Positions 15,771 through 25,555 are shown, counted from the first letter of the stretch. The stretch: 38,126 nucleotides of DNA from Flavobacteriales bacterium (GCA_020848295.1 JADLAI010000148.1:1-38126); one strand, 5' to 3'. The notes: generated by a model from the letters alone, not told the origin. Made by a program: numbers and translations.

Positions 15771-17561
15771 ATGTTCCAAGATAGACTGCACGCCCACCTC
15801 GTTCCCGCACTACAAGCGGCCTTCAAGCTCCACTTCGGTCACGACCTGGATGGCAGTAAAGTCGTATTCCAACAGACCCGCCCGGAGTTCGAAGGCGATG
15901 TGACCATCAATGTATTCCCCTTCTTGAAGGCGAGCGGCCAAGGACCCGAACGAACGGCCCAATTGCTCGGCGATCACCTCGTTGCCAAGTTGGACATCAT
16001 CGAACGACACAATGTGGTGAAGGGCTTCCTCAACCTGGTGATCAGCGATGCGTACTGGCTCGGTTTCCTCGCGGAGGTTGGCACGAAGGACCTGCTTGCC
16101 TTCCCATCCACCGGTATGGAGATGATGGTGGAGTACGCCAGCCCGAACACGAACAAACCGCTGCACCTCGGTCACCTGCGCAACATCTTCCTGGGGTGGA
16201 GCGTGAGTCGCATCCTCGAAGCGGCGGGCCACAAGGTGATCAAGGTGCAGGTGATCAACGATCGCGGTATACACATCTGTAAAAGCATGCTGGCCTGGCT
16301 GCGCTTTGGCAACGGGGAAACCCCGACCACCAGCGGCCTGAAGGGCGACAAGCTCGTCGGTAAGTACTACGTGGAATTCGACAAGGCCTACAAGAAGGAG
16401 GTGGAGTCGCTTGTGGCTTCAGGCCGTGCGAAGGAGGAAGCGGAAAAGCAGGCACCGATCCTATTGGAGGCCCAGGAAATGCTGAGGAAGTGGGAGACCA
16501 ATGACCCTGATGTACGGGCGCTTTGGGAACGCATGAATGGCTGGGTGTACGATGGGTTCAACGCCACCTATGCGCGTATCGGCGTCAGCTTCGATAAGGA
16601 CTACCACGAAAGCGGGACCTACGTGCTGGGCAAGGCCGATGTCCTGGCAGGATTGAAGAAGGGCGTCTTCTATGAGAAGGATGGCGCGGTATGGGTGGAC
16701 AACACCAAGGAGGGGCTCGACGAGAAGGTCTTGTTGCGGCGCGATGGCACCAGTGTGTACATGACCCAGGACATCGGTACGGCGATCCAACGATTTGAGG
16801 AATTCCCGGGCCTGCGTAAGTTGATCTATACCGTGGGGAATGAGCAGGACTATCACTTCAAGGTGCTGTTCATCATTCTCAAGAAACTCGGTTTCGCTTG
16901 GGCCGACGAGCTCTTTCACCTGAGCTATGGCATGGTGGACCTGCCGACGGGCAAGATGAAGAGCCGGGAAGGCACGGTGGTCGATGCCGACGACCTGGTG
17001 CAGGAAGTGGTGGATACGGCCCGCGCCGTAACGAGCGAACTGGGCAAGCTCGATGCCTTCACGGACGACGAGAGAACGGCATTGTTCGAGATGATCGGCC
17101 TTGCCGCGCTGAAGTACTATCTGTTGAAGGTGGATCCCAAGAAGCGGATGCTCTACGATCCGGCAGCGAGCATCGATCTGCAGGGTCACACCGGACCGTT
17201 CATACAATATACCTACGCTCGGATCCAAAGCTTGCTGCGGAAAGCCGGGATGGATGCCGATGCGTTGGGGACCACGATGGGCATTCATGCCTTGCTCCCT
17301 GAAGAACGGGCCGTGATCAAACATCTCCACCAATTTCCGGCAGTGCTGAATGAAGCGGCCACCCGGCTCGATCCCTCCACGGTCGCCAACCATACCTACG
17401 AGCTGGTGAAGGCGTACAACGGATTCTACCAGAGCGTCCCGGTGCTCAAGGAGGAGGATGCCGAGAAACGGTCGAGGCGCCTTGCATTGAGCACTGTGGT
17501 GGCAGCGACCACGAAGAAGGCCATGTGGTGCCTGGGCATCGACGTGCCCGAACGCATGTGA
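15771..17561 (+). CDS. argS: Arginyl-tRNA synthetase
   Basis: The product is 596 residues, normal for ArgRS, which charges tRNA-Arg. The N-terminal additional domain is followed by the class I HIGH motif as PNTNKPLHLGHLRN (about residues 124-137). The KMSKS-equivalent loop is GKMKSREGTVVDADDL at about 392-407. The C-terminal anticodon-binding domain has HTGPFIQYTYARIQSLLRKA, a strong ArgRS signature, and ends with LGIDVPERM. The frame starts earlier at 15687, but the ATG at 15771 fits the family N terminus (MFQDRLHAHLVPALQAAF). It is convergent with the porP-like gene, with only 20 bases between stops. Confidence 0.96.
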   Translation: MFQDRLHAHLVPALQAAFKLHFGHDLDGSKVVFQQTRPEFEGDVTINVFPFLKASGQGPERTAQLLGDHLVAKLDIIERHNVVKGFLNLVISDAYWLGFLAEVGTKDLLAFPSTGMEMMVEYASPNTNKPLHLGHLRNIFLGWSVSRILEAAGHKVIKVQVINDRGIHICKSMLAWLRFGNGETPTTSGLKGDKLVGKYYVEFDKAYKKEVESLVASGRAKEEAEKQAPILLEAQEMLRKWETNDPDVRALWERMNGWVYDGFNATYARIGVSFDKDYHESGTYVLGKADVLAGLKKGVFYEKDGAVWVDNTKEGLDEKVLLRRDGTSVYMTQDIGTAIQRFEEFPGLRKLIYTVGNEQDYHFKVLFIILKKLGFAWADELFHLSYGMVDLPTGKMKSREGTVVDADDLVQEVVDTARAVTSELGKLDAFTDDERTALFEMIGLAALKYYLLKVDPKKRMLYDPAASIDLQGHTGPFIQYTYARIQSLLRKAGMDADALGTTMGIHALLPEERAVIKHLHQFPAVLNEAATRLDPSTVANHTYELVKAYNGFYQSVPVLKEEDAEKRSRRLALSTVVAATTKKAMWCLGIDVPERM

Positions 17562-17581
17562 GCCCGCCTCGGCCTGGTGTA

Positions 17582-18583
17582 TCAGAATTTCGGGCAGGGC
17601 ACCACGCGATGGCGACGGGCCTTGGCCCGTCGGGGCCATTCGTAGATCAGGCTCAATTCATGAGCTCCGGCGCTTCGCATGGTGAGCTTGCTGATCGTGA
17701 TGTCATAGCTATAGGTGATCCGCAATTGCTTCTCGGTCTCGTAACCTGCCATGAGGATCATCGCCTCGCTGTTCCCATATCCCTTTTCGTAGGCCTTCAC
17801 GATGGGCAGACCGCGATACCATAGTCCACCGCTGATCCGATCATGCTCGATGTATCCGCCCAGATCGAGTTGGTCCCATTCACCTTGGGCCTTATAGTGC
17901 GCGGCCAGCGTGAGCTTGGTCCGGCTCCGGATCAGTTTGTGGCCATCCATCGGCAACTTGTAGCCCGCATGTACGGTGGTGCGCATGGGTACCACCGCGT
18001 CGCCATCCACCATCAAGCTGGTGTTCGGTCGGTTGATGTGGTTGAAGGAGGCCCCGGCCCAGAACCGTTCGCAGTAGTACAGCCCACCCGCCGCGATGTC
18101 GAGGTAGCTCGTATTGGGGACCATGGAGGCCTCCAGCGAGGTGGGCGCCATGTCACGGATCACCTGATCGGCGAAGATGTAACCGTCGGGTGCCACACTG
18201 CGCATGGTATAGCCCGGCCTGATCCCGAACCGGATGGCCTGTCGGCGGTTCAACCGGGCCTCGTAGCTGTAGCCCATGGCGATCGTGGTGAAGGAAAGGC
18301 CGTAGGTCCCTGCCTTATCGCGAAGTACGAAACCGCCCAGGCCGCTGTGTGCACCGGCGAAATTGTGATCGTACGCGAAGGAATAGGTCTCGAATCCGGG
18401 TTGCACACCAGGCCACTGGAGTCGATAGTTCAATGCCACACGGTCCTGGAACGTATTCCCCGTGAGGGCAGGGTTCAGGTACTGCGATGCGGCATAGAAC
18501 TGCGAGAATTGCGGGTCCTGCGCGTGGAGCACGCAAGGCAGCGCGAAAAGCAGGACCAGGTGCGTGCGTCGCCGTGCCGTCAT
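17582..18583 (-). CDS. PorP/SprF family type IX secretion membrane protein
   Basis: The product is 333 residues with a signal peptide (LVLLFALPCVLHAQ) and the family opening QDPQFSQFYAASQYLNPALTG, diagnostic of PorP/SprF. It is followed by many beta-strand segments such as VALNYRLQWPG, GLGGFVLRDKAGTYG and LNRRQAIRFGIRPGY. These proteins form outer-membrane barrels; SprF is needed for surface display of the adhesin SprB in gliding Flavobacterium, and similar genes often sit beside type B T9SS cargo. Here the start overlaps the stop of the giant SprB-repeat gene by four bases (ATGA), which strongly implies paired expression and a dedicated export or anchoring role. No core T9SS genes are in the window. 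Confidence 0.93.
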   Translation of the reverse strand: MTARRRTHLVLLFALPCVLHAQDPQFSQFYAASQYLNPALTGNTFQDRVALNYRLQWPGVQPGFETYSFAYDHNFAGAHSGLGGFVLRDKAGTYGLSFTTIAMGYSYEARLNRRQAIRFGIRPGYTMRSVAPDGYIFADQVIRDMAPTSLEASMVPNTSYLDIAAGGLYYCERFWAGASFNHINRPNTSLMVDGDAVVPMRTTVHAGYKLPMDGHKLIRSRTKLTLAAHYKAQGEWDQLDLGGYIEHDRISGGLWYRGLPIVKAYEKGYGNSEAMILMAGYETEKQLRITYSYDITISKLTMRSAGAHELSLIYEWPRRAKARRHRVVPCPKF

Positions 18584-21500
18584 CGGAACAAGGTCAGGTC
18601 GGTCAGCTTCTCCACGGTCTTACCATCCACGAAGCGGAACCATGTTTGTACCACATACACGTCCTGCGGGCTGATCTGACCACGGTAGTAGCCATCCCAG
18701 CCGATGTTCAGGTCGGTGCTCTCGAACACCAGTTCACCCCATCGGTTGAAGATGCGCATCCGGAAGTCCTTCACGAAGCGCACGAAGGGGTAGAACACAT
18801 CATTACTGAGGTCGCCAGTGACCCAGTTGGAGCCGCCACCGGCGCCTCCCTGTCCGCCGGGTCCGTTCGGGTCCGGTGTGAATGCCGTTGGAAGCACGAT
18901 GTCGTACACCGGGGTGATGGTCACCTCCTGCGTGGCGCTGTTCTCGCAGCCATGGAGATCGACCACCGTCAGTTCCACTGTGAACGTGCCGATCTCACTG
19001 AACGCGTAGGCCGGACTATTCACCTGGCTTGTACCGCCATCGCCGAAGACCCAGTCATAACCCACGATGGTCCCAGTGCTCTGGTCGGTGAATTCGACAA
19101 GCGGTGCATCGATGCTCGTGATGAGGGGCGAGGCGCTGAATGCTGCAGTGGGATGACCATAGGAATGGATCAGCCCTTGGTTGGCGCTGGTGCTGGTGCA
19201 TCCGAGCGGGGTGGTCACCGTGAGGTTCGCCTGGTAGGTCCCTTGTGGGTAAATGACCTGTGGCGCGCTCACGTGGCTGATCTGGCCATTGCCGAGGCTC
19301 CAGGTATACAGGACATTTCCGAGGTCCAACGCGGGGAACTGCACGGCCAGCGGGGCACATCCTTGGGCGATCACGGCCGGTAGTTGGAATGTCGGTGCGA
19401 TATCCAGTCGGAGGCTGATCGTCCGTTGCACGGTTGCCCCACAAGCGTCGGTCACGGTAACGGTCAGGTCCTGGTCCACATTGATCGGCATGGGGTAAGG
19501 GCCGGTGCCCGTGTAGCCCGTGGGCGACCAGGCGATGTTGTAGTTGCCCGGATATCCATTCACATTCACCCCCACCTGGGCCACCCCACCGATACAGGTC
19601 GTTGTATCCCCGTAGGTGGTGATCTCCGCCGCGTTCAGGTCAAGCACGGACACTGGAACCGGTGTGACCGGGCCCGCACAACCGTTCTGATCCACCACGG
19701 CGAGCAGGATCGTCTGCGAATTCTGGAAGGCCAGTTGAACGGCCGTGTCGTATCCCATCCCTCCCCAGTTGAAGAGGTAGCCGCCCGCACCACCAGTGGC
19801 CGTGGCGGAGAATACATTCGTTGTGTTCACACAGACGGTATCGGGTGTGTCCACCGTAACGACGATGGGGTCAGGTTGGGAAATGGTTCCCGTAGCTTGC
19901 GCCGTGCATCCATTCGCATCGGTGACCACCGCCGTGTAGTCACCCGCCACAAGGCCTGATGCGATGGAACCCGTGGTTCCATTATTCCATAGGATGGAAT
20001 ACGATGGGGTACCACCGGACAGCTGCACGTTCATTGCACCGTTGTTACCGCCGTAGCAGCTCACATCAGTCGTCCCCACCTGCGCCACGACCAAGGCTGA
20101 AGGCTCGGTGACCGCAGCGGTGAAAGTGGTGTCACAGCCCCACACATCGGTCACGGTCACACCGTAGGTGCCTGCCACAAGGCCGGTGGCGGTGGCCGAT
20201 TGTTGGGCGGCGGCATCATCCCATTGGTAGACCAGGCCGGGTATGGCCGGGGAAAAGGTGATCGATCCGTTCTGATCCCCAGCGCACAAGGCGTTACTCG
20301 GATCGAGTGCCGCCGAGAGGAAACTGTTCGAGAGGTTGATGTGTACCAGGTCGGTGTCCGGGGGGCAAGTGCTATTCCCAATGGTGACCAAGGCCAGATC
20401 GACCCCACCCGCAAGGACTTCCGCCGGATGGGGCTGATAGACCACCTGTAGCCCTGATCCGAGGATCGACCCGTTCCCACCGCTCCATTGCCCACTGGTC
20501 GCGTTCACCACGACGCCTTGAAGGGCGATCGGGTATTGACCCTGGCAGGCCACGAGGTCAGTACCGGCATCGGCCTGGTTCGGCAGTCCGGTAGCGACGA
20601 TCGTGCCGGACCCTACCGCAGGGGCACAGCCGTTGGCATCGCTCACCGAAACGGAATAGTCACCGGCTCCCGCTGTGATGCTGGCGGCGGTGGACCCGTT
20701 GCTCCATGCGTAGGTGTACGGTGCTGTACCACCGGACACTACCGCCTGGAGCAGGCCATTCCCAAGGCCTCCGCAGGTCTCATTCGTGCTGTTCATCGAT
20801 GCCACTGCAATGGCATCCGGCTCCGCGATGTTCACCTGAAGGGTGGTGTCGCAGCCATTGGTATCGACCACCGTGACGGTGTAGGCACCTGCCAGCAGGT
20901 TCGTCACGCTCTGACCCGTCTGGCCACCGGGCACCCAACCATAGGTGAAGTCGGTGGACGAGGTCACCACGGTGGCGGATCCTGTGGCAGTGCCATTGCA
21001 CAGCGCATCGGTATGCACGGCCTGAAGACCGATGAAGTGCTGCGGGATGGAGATCACCATCTGATCGCTGGCCTGTGGACAAACGTCGTTGCCGATCGTG
21101 ACCAGGGTCAATGTCACCGAACCGGCTGCGATATCACCAGGACCAAGCGTGTAATCGATGTTCGGGAATACGCCGTTCAAGACACCATCGCCGCCACTCC
21201 AGGCCCCGCTCGGTGCGTTCACCACGGTCTCATTCAGGTATACAGGCCCACTGTTCGGGCACGATACCAGGTCCGGGCCGGCCACAGCGGCATTGGGGAG
21301 GCCAGTGGGCGTGATCTGGCTCGAAGCGGTCGCCGGTCCACAGCCGTTCGCATCGGTCACTGTAACGGTATACATGCCCGACGTCGCGGTCAGTACAGGC
21401 CCTGTGTCCCCATTGCTCCATGTATAGTTGTAAGGTGTAGTGCCACCGCTGGCGGTCGCCGTGATCGTACCATCGGCATCACCCAGGCACGATTCCATCG

Positions 21501-23394
21501 TCGGGACCATGGAGACCATGCTCAAGACAGCAGGCTCGCCAATGTTCACGAGCATGGTGGTGTCGCAACCATCCTGGTCCTGGATGTACACTTCATAGGG
21601 GCCTGCTGCGAGCCCGGTCGCTGTGGCACCGGTCTGTGTGGCCGCATCGTTCCACTGGTAGGTGAATTCATTGCTGCCGGGGACGATGGAAGCCGAGCCG
21701 GTCGCTTCCCCAGCACATGTGGCATCGTTGGTCGTACTGGCGAAGCCGATGAAATTGTTGGAAAGGGTGAGATGAACCGTGTCCGTAGCCACCGGGCAAC
21801 CCGTATTGCCCGTCGAACTCAACACCAGATCGACCCCACCACTGGCGATCTCCGCTGGGGTGGGAACGTAGGTATTGGCTGGCCAGTTGCCCCCGACGTT
21901 CCCGGCACCGTTGCCCCAGGTACCACCGGTGGCGTTCGTTACGTTACCCTGTAAGGTAATGGGCGTGTCCCCGTTGCAGGCGACCAGGTCCGTGCCGGCA
22001 TCCGCCGTGGCCGGTTGTGGCCCATCACCGATCGTGGCGGGCAGATCGCCGGACTGGCATCCATTAGCATCCACGATGGAGACCGAGTAGGTCCCCGCAC
22101 CCGCTGTGATCATGCTCTCACCGCTGCCTGTGGACCATGTGTAGGTGAACGGGCCCGTGCCCGCCGTAACCTCCGCTGTGGCGGTGCCCGAACCGTCACC
22201 GGCACAGTTCTCATCGGTCACCGCGATGGTCGCCGCAAGGCCGGGCAGCACCTCGATGGAATAGACATAGGTCTGGAAAGCCGGTATGGGACAGGCGCCA
22301 TCGCTCACGTTCACGATGACGGGGAAGAACCCGGCGGAACCCGGTTGGGCCGTCCAACACAAGGTCGCGGTGATGGGATTGGCACCGGTCACCGTGAAGG
22401 TGGCACCAGGCAGGTTCTGTGTGGCATTGGTGAATGCGCTGAGCACATTGTTCGCATTGGGATCGGAGATCACCATATCGTAGCAGAAGTCCCCCGATTC
22501 GCACACTTGTACCGAGCGAGGGCCCGTGGCGAGCGCCTGGCCGGTAAGGTTGGTCACGGTACCGGTGGCCGCATCCGGTGGGATGTTGGCACAGGGATAG
22601 GCCACGAATTGCATGTCGCGCATGATCGTGCCGATCACATTCCCGTTCGCATCGTATTCGGTCACGAGCACGGCCACCACCCAGTTACCGGCGGTGTTCA
22701 GCGTGAAATTCATCAGGCCGGATACCGGATCCAGGGAGATCCCCGGGATCGGTTGCAATGGGGTATAAGGGGCTACGTAAGGGATAGGGGTGCCATCGAT
22801 CATCCGGGCACCGATCAACGAGTAGGAGAGTGAATCACCCTCCGTATCCACCGCCCCGTAGCTGTACGAGATGGGGTATCCAAGGCACACGTAAGGAATG
22901 GCCGTATTGGTGAATACGGGGGAATCGTTGCATGCGGCACCGGCGTTGTTCAGGGCGGATTCGATGTACATGTGCCGTGTACCCGGATTGGTCAGGTTCA
23001 CGATGGCATTGTTGCGATAGATGTTCGTCCAGCTGATCCTCCAGCTATCACAAGGCGGCAGGGTGATCGTACCGGTGTAGGTGTATTGTTCGATGCCGGG
23101 CAACGATCCACCGTTGCATGTACTGTTCGGCAGTTCAAGGTCACAGAGCTGCGAGAGTTCGGTGGCTCCGTTGTGCGTCACGGTAAGATTGCGATCACCA
23201 CAAGGGCTGGTGAGCACCAGGTTGTAGGTGGGATCCACCTCGATACCGGCACAATCGCGATACACGATCAATCGGACCCGGTATTGGTCCGGTCCGATGC
23301 ATTCCCAGTAGATCTCGCCACCGCTCATGTGCGTGGCCCATGTCGAGGTCCCGAAGCAGAGGAAGAACAGGACAGCGAAGAGGTGGCGGGCCAT
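18580..23394 (-). CDS. Giant T9SS surface protein with SprB repeats, PKD domains and CHU_C-type C terminus
   Basis: The product is 1604 residues. The ATG at 23394 starts the signal peptide (MARHLFAVLFFLCFGTSTWA). The N-terminal region HMSGGEIYWECIGPDQYR with VYRDCAG is a recurrent Bacteroidota surface-protein module. SprB-type repeats, each ending in a V-x-D-x-(N)GC motif, lie near residues 443, 608, 683, 846, 920, 1086 and 1163. Between them are Ig-like segments starting ADAGTDLVAC. Two PKD-like domains follow (about 1351-1400 and 1445-1481, with VFGDGGTS). The last 100 residues (IFNRWGELVFES, GWDGYYRGQ, LTDLTLFR) are the gliding-motility/type B T9SS sorting domain. It is probably a secreted adhesin, co-translated with the PorP/SprF-like partner. 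Confidence 0.93.
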   Translation of the reverse strand: MARHLFAVLFFLCFGTSTWATHMSGGEIYWECIGPDQYRVRLIVYRDCAGIEVDPTYNLVLTSPCGDRNLTVTHNGATELSQLCDLELPNSTCNGGSLPGIEQYTYTGTITLPPCDSWRISWTNIYRNNAIVNLTNPGTRHMYIESALNNAGAACNDSPVFTNTAIPYVCLGYPISYSYGAVDTEGDSLSYSLIGARMIDGTPIPYVAPYTPLQPIPGISLDPVSGLMNFTLNTAGNWVVAVLVTEYDANGNVIGTIMRDMQFVAYPCANIPPDAATGTVTNLTGQALATGPRSVQVCESGDFCYDMVISDPNANNVLSAFTNATQNLPGATFTVTGANPITATLCWTAQPGSAGFFPVIVNVSDGACPIPAFQTYVYSIEVLPGLAATIAVTDENCAGDGSGTATAEVTAGTGPFTYTWSTGSGESMITAGAGTYSVSIVDANGCQSGDLPATIGDGPQPATADAGTDLVACNGDTPITLQGNVTNATGGTWGNGAGNVGGNWPANTYVPTPAEIASGGVDLVLSSTGNTGCPVATDTVHLTLSNNFIGFASTTNDATCAGEATGSASIVPGSNEFTYQWNDAATQTGATATGLAAGPYEVYIQDQDGCDTTMLVNIGEPAVLSMVSMVPTMESCLGDADGTITATASGGTTPYNYTWSNGDTGPVLTATSGMYTVTVTDANGCGPATASSQITPTGLPNAAVAGPDLVSCPNSGPVYLNETVVNAPSGAWSGGDGVLNGVFPNIDYTLGPGDIAAGSVTLTLVTIGNDVCPQASDQMVISIPQHFIGLQAVHTDALCNGTATGSATVVTSSTDFTYGWVPGGQTGQSVTNLLAGAYTVTVVDTNGCDTTLQVNIAEPDAIAVASMNSTNETCGGLGNGLLQAVVSGGTAPYTYAWSNGSTAASITAGAGDYSVSVSDANGCAPAVGSGTIVATGLPNQADAGTDLVACQGQYPIALQGVVVNATSGQWSGGNGSILGSGLQVVYQPHPAEVLAGGVDLALVTIGNSTCPPDTDLVHINLSNSFLSAALDPSNALCAGDQNGSITFSPAIPGLVYQWDDAAAQQSATATGLVAGTYGVTVTDVWGCDTTFTAAVTEPSALVVAQVGTTDVSCYGGNNGAMNVQLSGGTPSYSILWNNGTTGSIASGLVAGDYTAVVTDANGCTAQATGTISQPDPIVVTVDTPDTVCVNTTNVFSATATGGAGGYLFNWGGMGYDTAVQLAFQNSQTILLAVVDQNGCAGPVTPVPVSVLDLNAAEITTYGDTTTCIGGVAQVGVNVNGYPGNYNIAWSPTGYTGTGPYPMPINVDQDLTVTVTDACGATVQRTISLRLDIAPTFQLPAVIAQGCAPLAVQFPALDLGNVLYTWSLGNGQISHVSAPQVIYPQGTYQANLTVTTPLGCTSTSANQGLIHSYGHPTAAFSASPLITSIDAPLVEFTDQSTGTIVGYDWVFGDGGTSQVNSPAYAFSEIGTFTVELTVVDLHGCENSATQEVTITPVYDIVLPTAFTPDPNGPGGQGGAGGGSNWVTGDLSNDVFYPFVRFVKDFRMRIFNRWGELVFESTDLNIGWDGYYRGQISPQDVYVVQTWFRFVDGKTVEKLTDLTLFR
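19880..22005 (-). repeat. Three tandem composite units of about 239 codons in the giant surface gene
   Basis: Equivalent codons of the A-x-AG-x-DLV-x-C motif start at 22005, 21288 and 20574, so the first two units are 717 and 714 bases. Each unit has an Ig-like segment (G-x-W-(S/G)-GG, then PAEIA-like, then GN-xx-CP) followed by two SprB repeats, and units one and two end near TGLPN. Cysteine positions are kept. The end of unit three is approximate. Confidence 0.8.
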
Positions 23395-23398
23395 GCTG

Positions 23399-23430
23399 GA
23401 ACAGAGCGGGCGGAATGCGCCCACCTGTTC
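23399..23430 (-). promoter_or_regulatory. Hairpin just upstream of the giant gene's start codon
   Basis: GAACAG and CTGTTC form the outer six base pairs and GGGC with GCCC form an inner stem around a short loop. The outer arm ends four bases before the ATG. If in the mRNA leader it could limit ribosome access, but no function is shown. The remaining gap to the kup stop (23431-23572) holds only a weak six-base-pair hairpin at 23536-23553. Confidence 0.35.
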
Positions 23431-23572
23431 CTACGGAAAGAAGCCCGGCAAGGTTCTGGAGCACGATGGTGCCATGATCGGAGCGTGCTGGCTGCTCCGG
23501 TCCTTCACCTGCTCGGCTGATCGCATGATCCCTGGAGCGGAACCATGTCCGCTAACGCGCCTAATGACGGGC

Positions 23573-25555
23573 TCACACCCGGGTAGCGGGCGGTGTGCCG
23601 ATACGTCGCAAGGGGACCTGGTGCGGTTCGGTCAGCACCATCGGCACATGCTCCACCACGGTATCGGTGTGGTCCAGGCCGAAGGCGGTCTGGTCGCTCA
23701 ACGCAAGGCGTTTGATGAAGAAGTACGTATCCAGGAGAATATCATCCGCCACGCTCAACTCGTTCTCCACGGAGAGGAAGCGCTCCATGAGCACGTACCG
23801 GATATCCGCTGCAAAGTCCCTTTTCCGCAAGGATTCGTACTTGCTGCTGAAGTCGAATTGATGGCACTCCACCAGTTCCTGAAGCACCTGCTTGAAGAGC
23901 ATGTTGATCCGTGGCTGCACGCGGAAACCGAGGTTGAAATCGACACGGATCACCTTGTCATGCACCAACTCGTTCACCTTGTACTCCATGGTGTACGGCT
24001 CGTCCGTCCAATTCACGTGGATGAACCAATAGACGTCCGCACGTTTCGGCCTTCGGCGCAGGATGGAATCCAGGATCTTGCGTTCCACCTCCATCGGGCT
24101 GTTGGCCTTCGTAAGGTACACGAGGTGGGTGGCGAACTTCGGCACGTCCTTATCCTTGCTCAACTCGGTGAGCACCGGCGCGTGATCCAGCAGGTTGCGG
24201 AAATCGAGGTACCGGTTGGTGATCTTCCGGGCCTTGTACCACATCAACATCAGGTTGAACAGGCCCAGGACCACGAGTACGAAGCTCAGCCGGTTGATCA
24301 CCTTCATGCTATTGGCGATGAGGAAGGAGATCTCCATGGTGGCGAAGACGGCCAGGATCGCCACCACGGCAAGCCAGGGCCAGTGGCGCACGTACCGTAG
24401 CCAGATGCCCATGAGGATCGTGGTCATGCCCATGGTGAGCGTGATGAAGAAGCCGTAGACATGCTCCAACTCGCTGCTCTGCCGGAAGGTGAGCATGAGC
24501 ATCACACACCCCAGCCAAAGCATCAGATTGATGCTGGGGATGTAGATCTGGCCGCGCACGTCACTGGGGAACTTGATCTTCACCCTGGGCCAGAAATTCA
24601 GGCTGATGGCTTCGCTCACAAGGGTGAAGCTGCCGGAGATCACCGCCTGGCTCGCGATGATGGTGGCCAGCGTGGCGATGATCACCCCGGTGAGCAGGAA
24701 CCAGTCGGGCATCAGGGAATAGAACGGGTTGCGGCCGTTCAACGCATCACCGGCACTGTTCAATGCCCAGGCTCCCTGCCCCATGTAGTTCATGATCAGG
24801 GCCACCTTCACGAAGCCCCAGCTGCTCTGGATGTTCCTACGGCCCACGTGACCAAGGTCGCTGTACAGGGCCTCGGCACCGGTCGTACAGAGGAAGACCC
24901 CACCGAGCAACCAGAAGCCCTCCGGATATTCCGTGAGCAGCACGATCGCATAATGCGGGCTCAAGGCGCGCAGCACCTCCGGGTGTTCGAGCACATTGAT
25001 CAAACCCAGTACCAACAACATGGTGAACCATACCCCCATGACCGGCCCGAAGGCCGTGCCGACCACCTTGGTGCCGAACCGCTGGAAGATGAAGATCAAC
25101 GAAAGGAGCACGATCACCACGGTCACCGTGACATTGCTGCCCGGCTCGAACAGGTGCTCCAGGCCGCGCACGTTCGCCAGCCCTTCCAAGGCACTGCTTA
25201 CCGAGATGGGAGGGGTGATGATCCCATCGGCCATCATGGTGGAGGCACCGATCGTGGCCGGGATGAAGGCCCACCACGCATAGCGCCGCACCAGCGCATA
25301 CAACGAGAAGATCCCGCCCTCACCGCGGTTATCGGCCCGGAGCGTCAGGAAGATGTACTTGATCGTGGTCTGGATGGTGAGCGTCCATACCACACAACTG
25401 ATGCCGCCAAGAACGAGGATCTCCGAAATGGGCCGCTCACCCAGGATCGCCTTCATCACGTACAAGGGCGAGGTGCCGATATCACCGTAGATGATACCCA
25501 GGGCCACCAGAAGCCCGGCGGCCGTAACGCGCTGTTTCCGGGGGTCCACGCTCAT
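23573..25555 (-). CDS. kup: Kup-type potassium uptake permease
   Basis: The product is 660 residues, typical for Kup/HAK/KT transporters, which bring K+ in with protons. The N terminus has the family signature LGIIYGDIGTSPLYVMKAIL (about residues 18-37). Signature segments follow: LTIQTTIKYIFLTLRADNRGEGGIFSLYAL, DGIITPPISVSSALEGL, and STTGAEALYSDLGHVGRRNI (here with CTTGAEALYSD). About twelve membrane helices precede a soluble C-terminal domain of about 230 residues. It has its own promoter with a 105-base leader, which starts inside the space after the DUF3276 gene. Confidence 0.95.
   Translation of the reverse strand: MSVDPRKQRVTAAGLLVALGIIYGDIGTSPLYVMKAILGERPISEILVLGGISCVVWTLTIQTTIKYIFLTLRADNRGEGGIFSLYALVRRYAWWAFIPATIGASTMMADGIITPPISVSSALEGLANVRGLEHLFEPGSNVTVTVVIVLLSLIFIFQRFGTKVVGTAFGPVMGVWFTMLLVLGLINVLEHPEVLRALSPHYAIVLLTEYPEGFWLLGGVFLCTTGAEALYSDLGHVGRRNIQSSWGFVKVALIMNYMGQGAWALNSAGDALNGRNPFYSLMPDWFLLTGVIIATLATIIASQAVISGSFTLVSEAISLNFWPRVKIKFPSDVRGQIYIPSINLMLWLGCVMLMLTFRQSSELEHVYGFFITLTMGMTTILMGIWLRYVRHWPWLAVVAILAVFATMEISFLIANSMKVINRLSFVLVVLGLFNLMLMWYKARKITNRYLDFRNLLDHAPVLTELSKDKDVPKFATHLVYLTKANSPMEVERKILDSILRRRPKRADVYWFIHVNWTDEPYTMEYKVNELVHDKVIRVDFNLGFRVQPRINMLFKQVLQELVECHQFDFSSKYESLRKRDFAADIRYVLMERFLSVENELSVADDILLDTYFFIKRLALSDQTAFGLDHTDTVVEHVPMVLTEPHQVPLRRIGTPPATRV

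Noticed and set aside
16461-17639. Minus-strand open frame of 392 codons opposite argS
   Set aside because: It has no domain or sensible composition; argS is complete with its motifs on the plus strand.
20488-22833. Long plus-strand open frames of 488 and 272 codons opposite the giant surface gene
   Set aside because: They are rich in Arg, His and Gly with no recognisable domain and mirror the codon pattern of the repeats on the other strand. They are shadows of the real gene.
23536-23553. Six-base-pair hairpin AGCGGA/TCCGCT after kup
   Set aside because: The stem is too short and lacks a T run. It might be a weak terminator, but the support is not enough for a separate feature.
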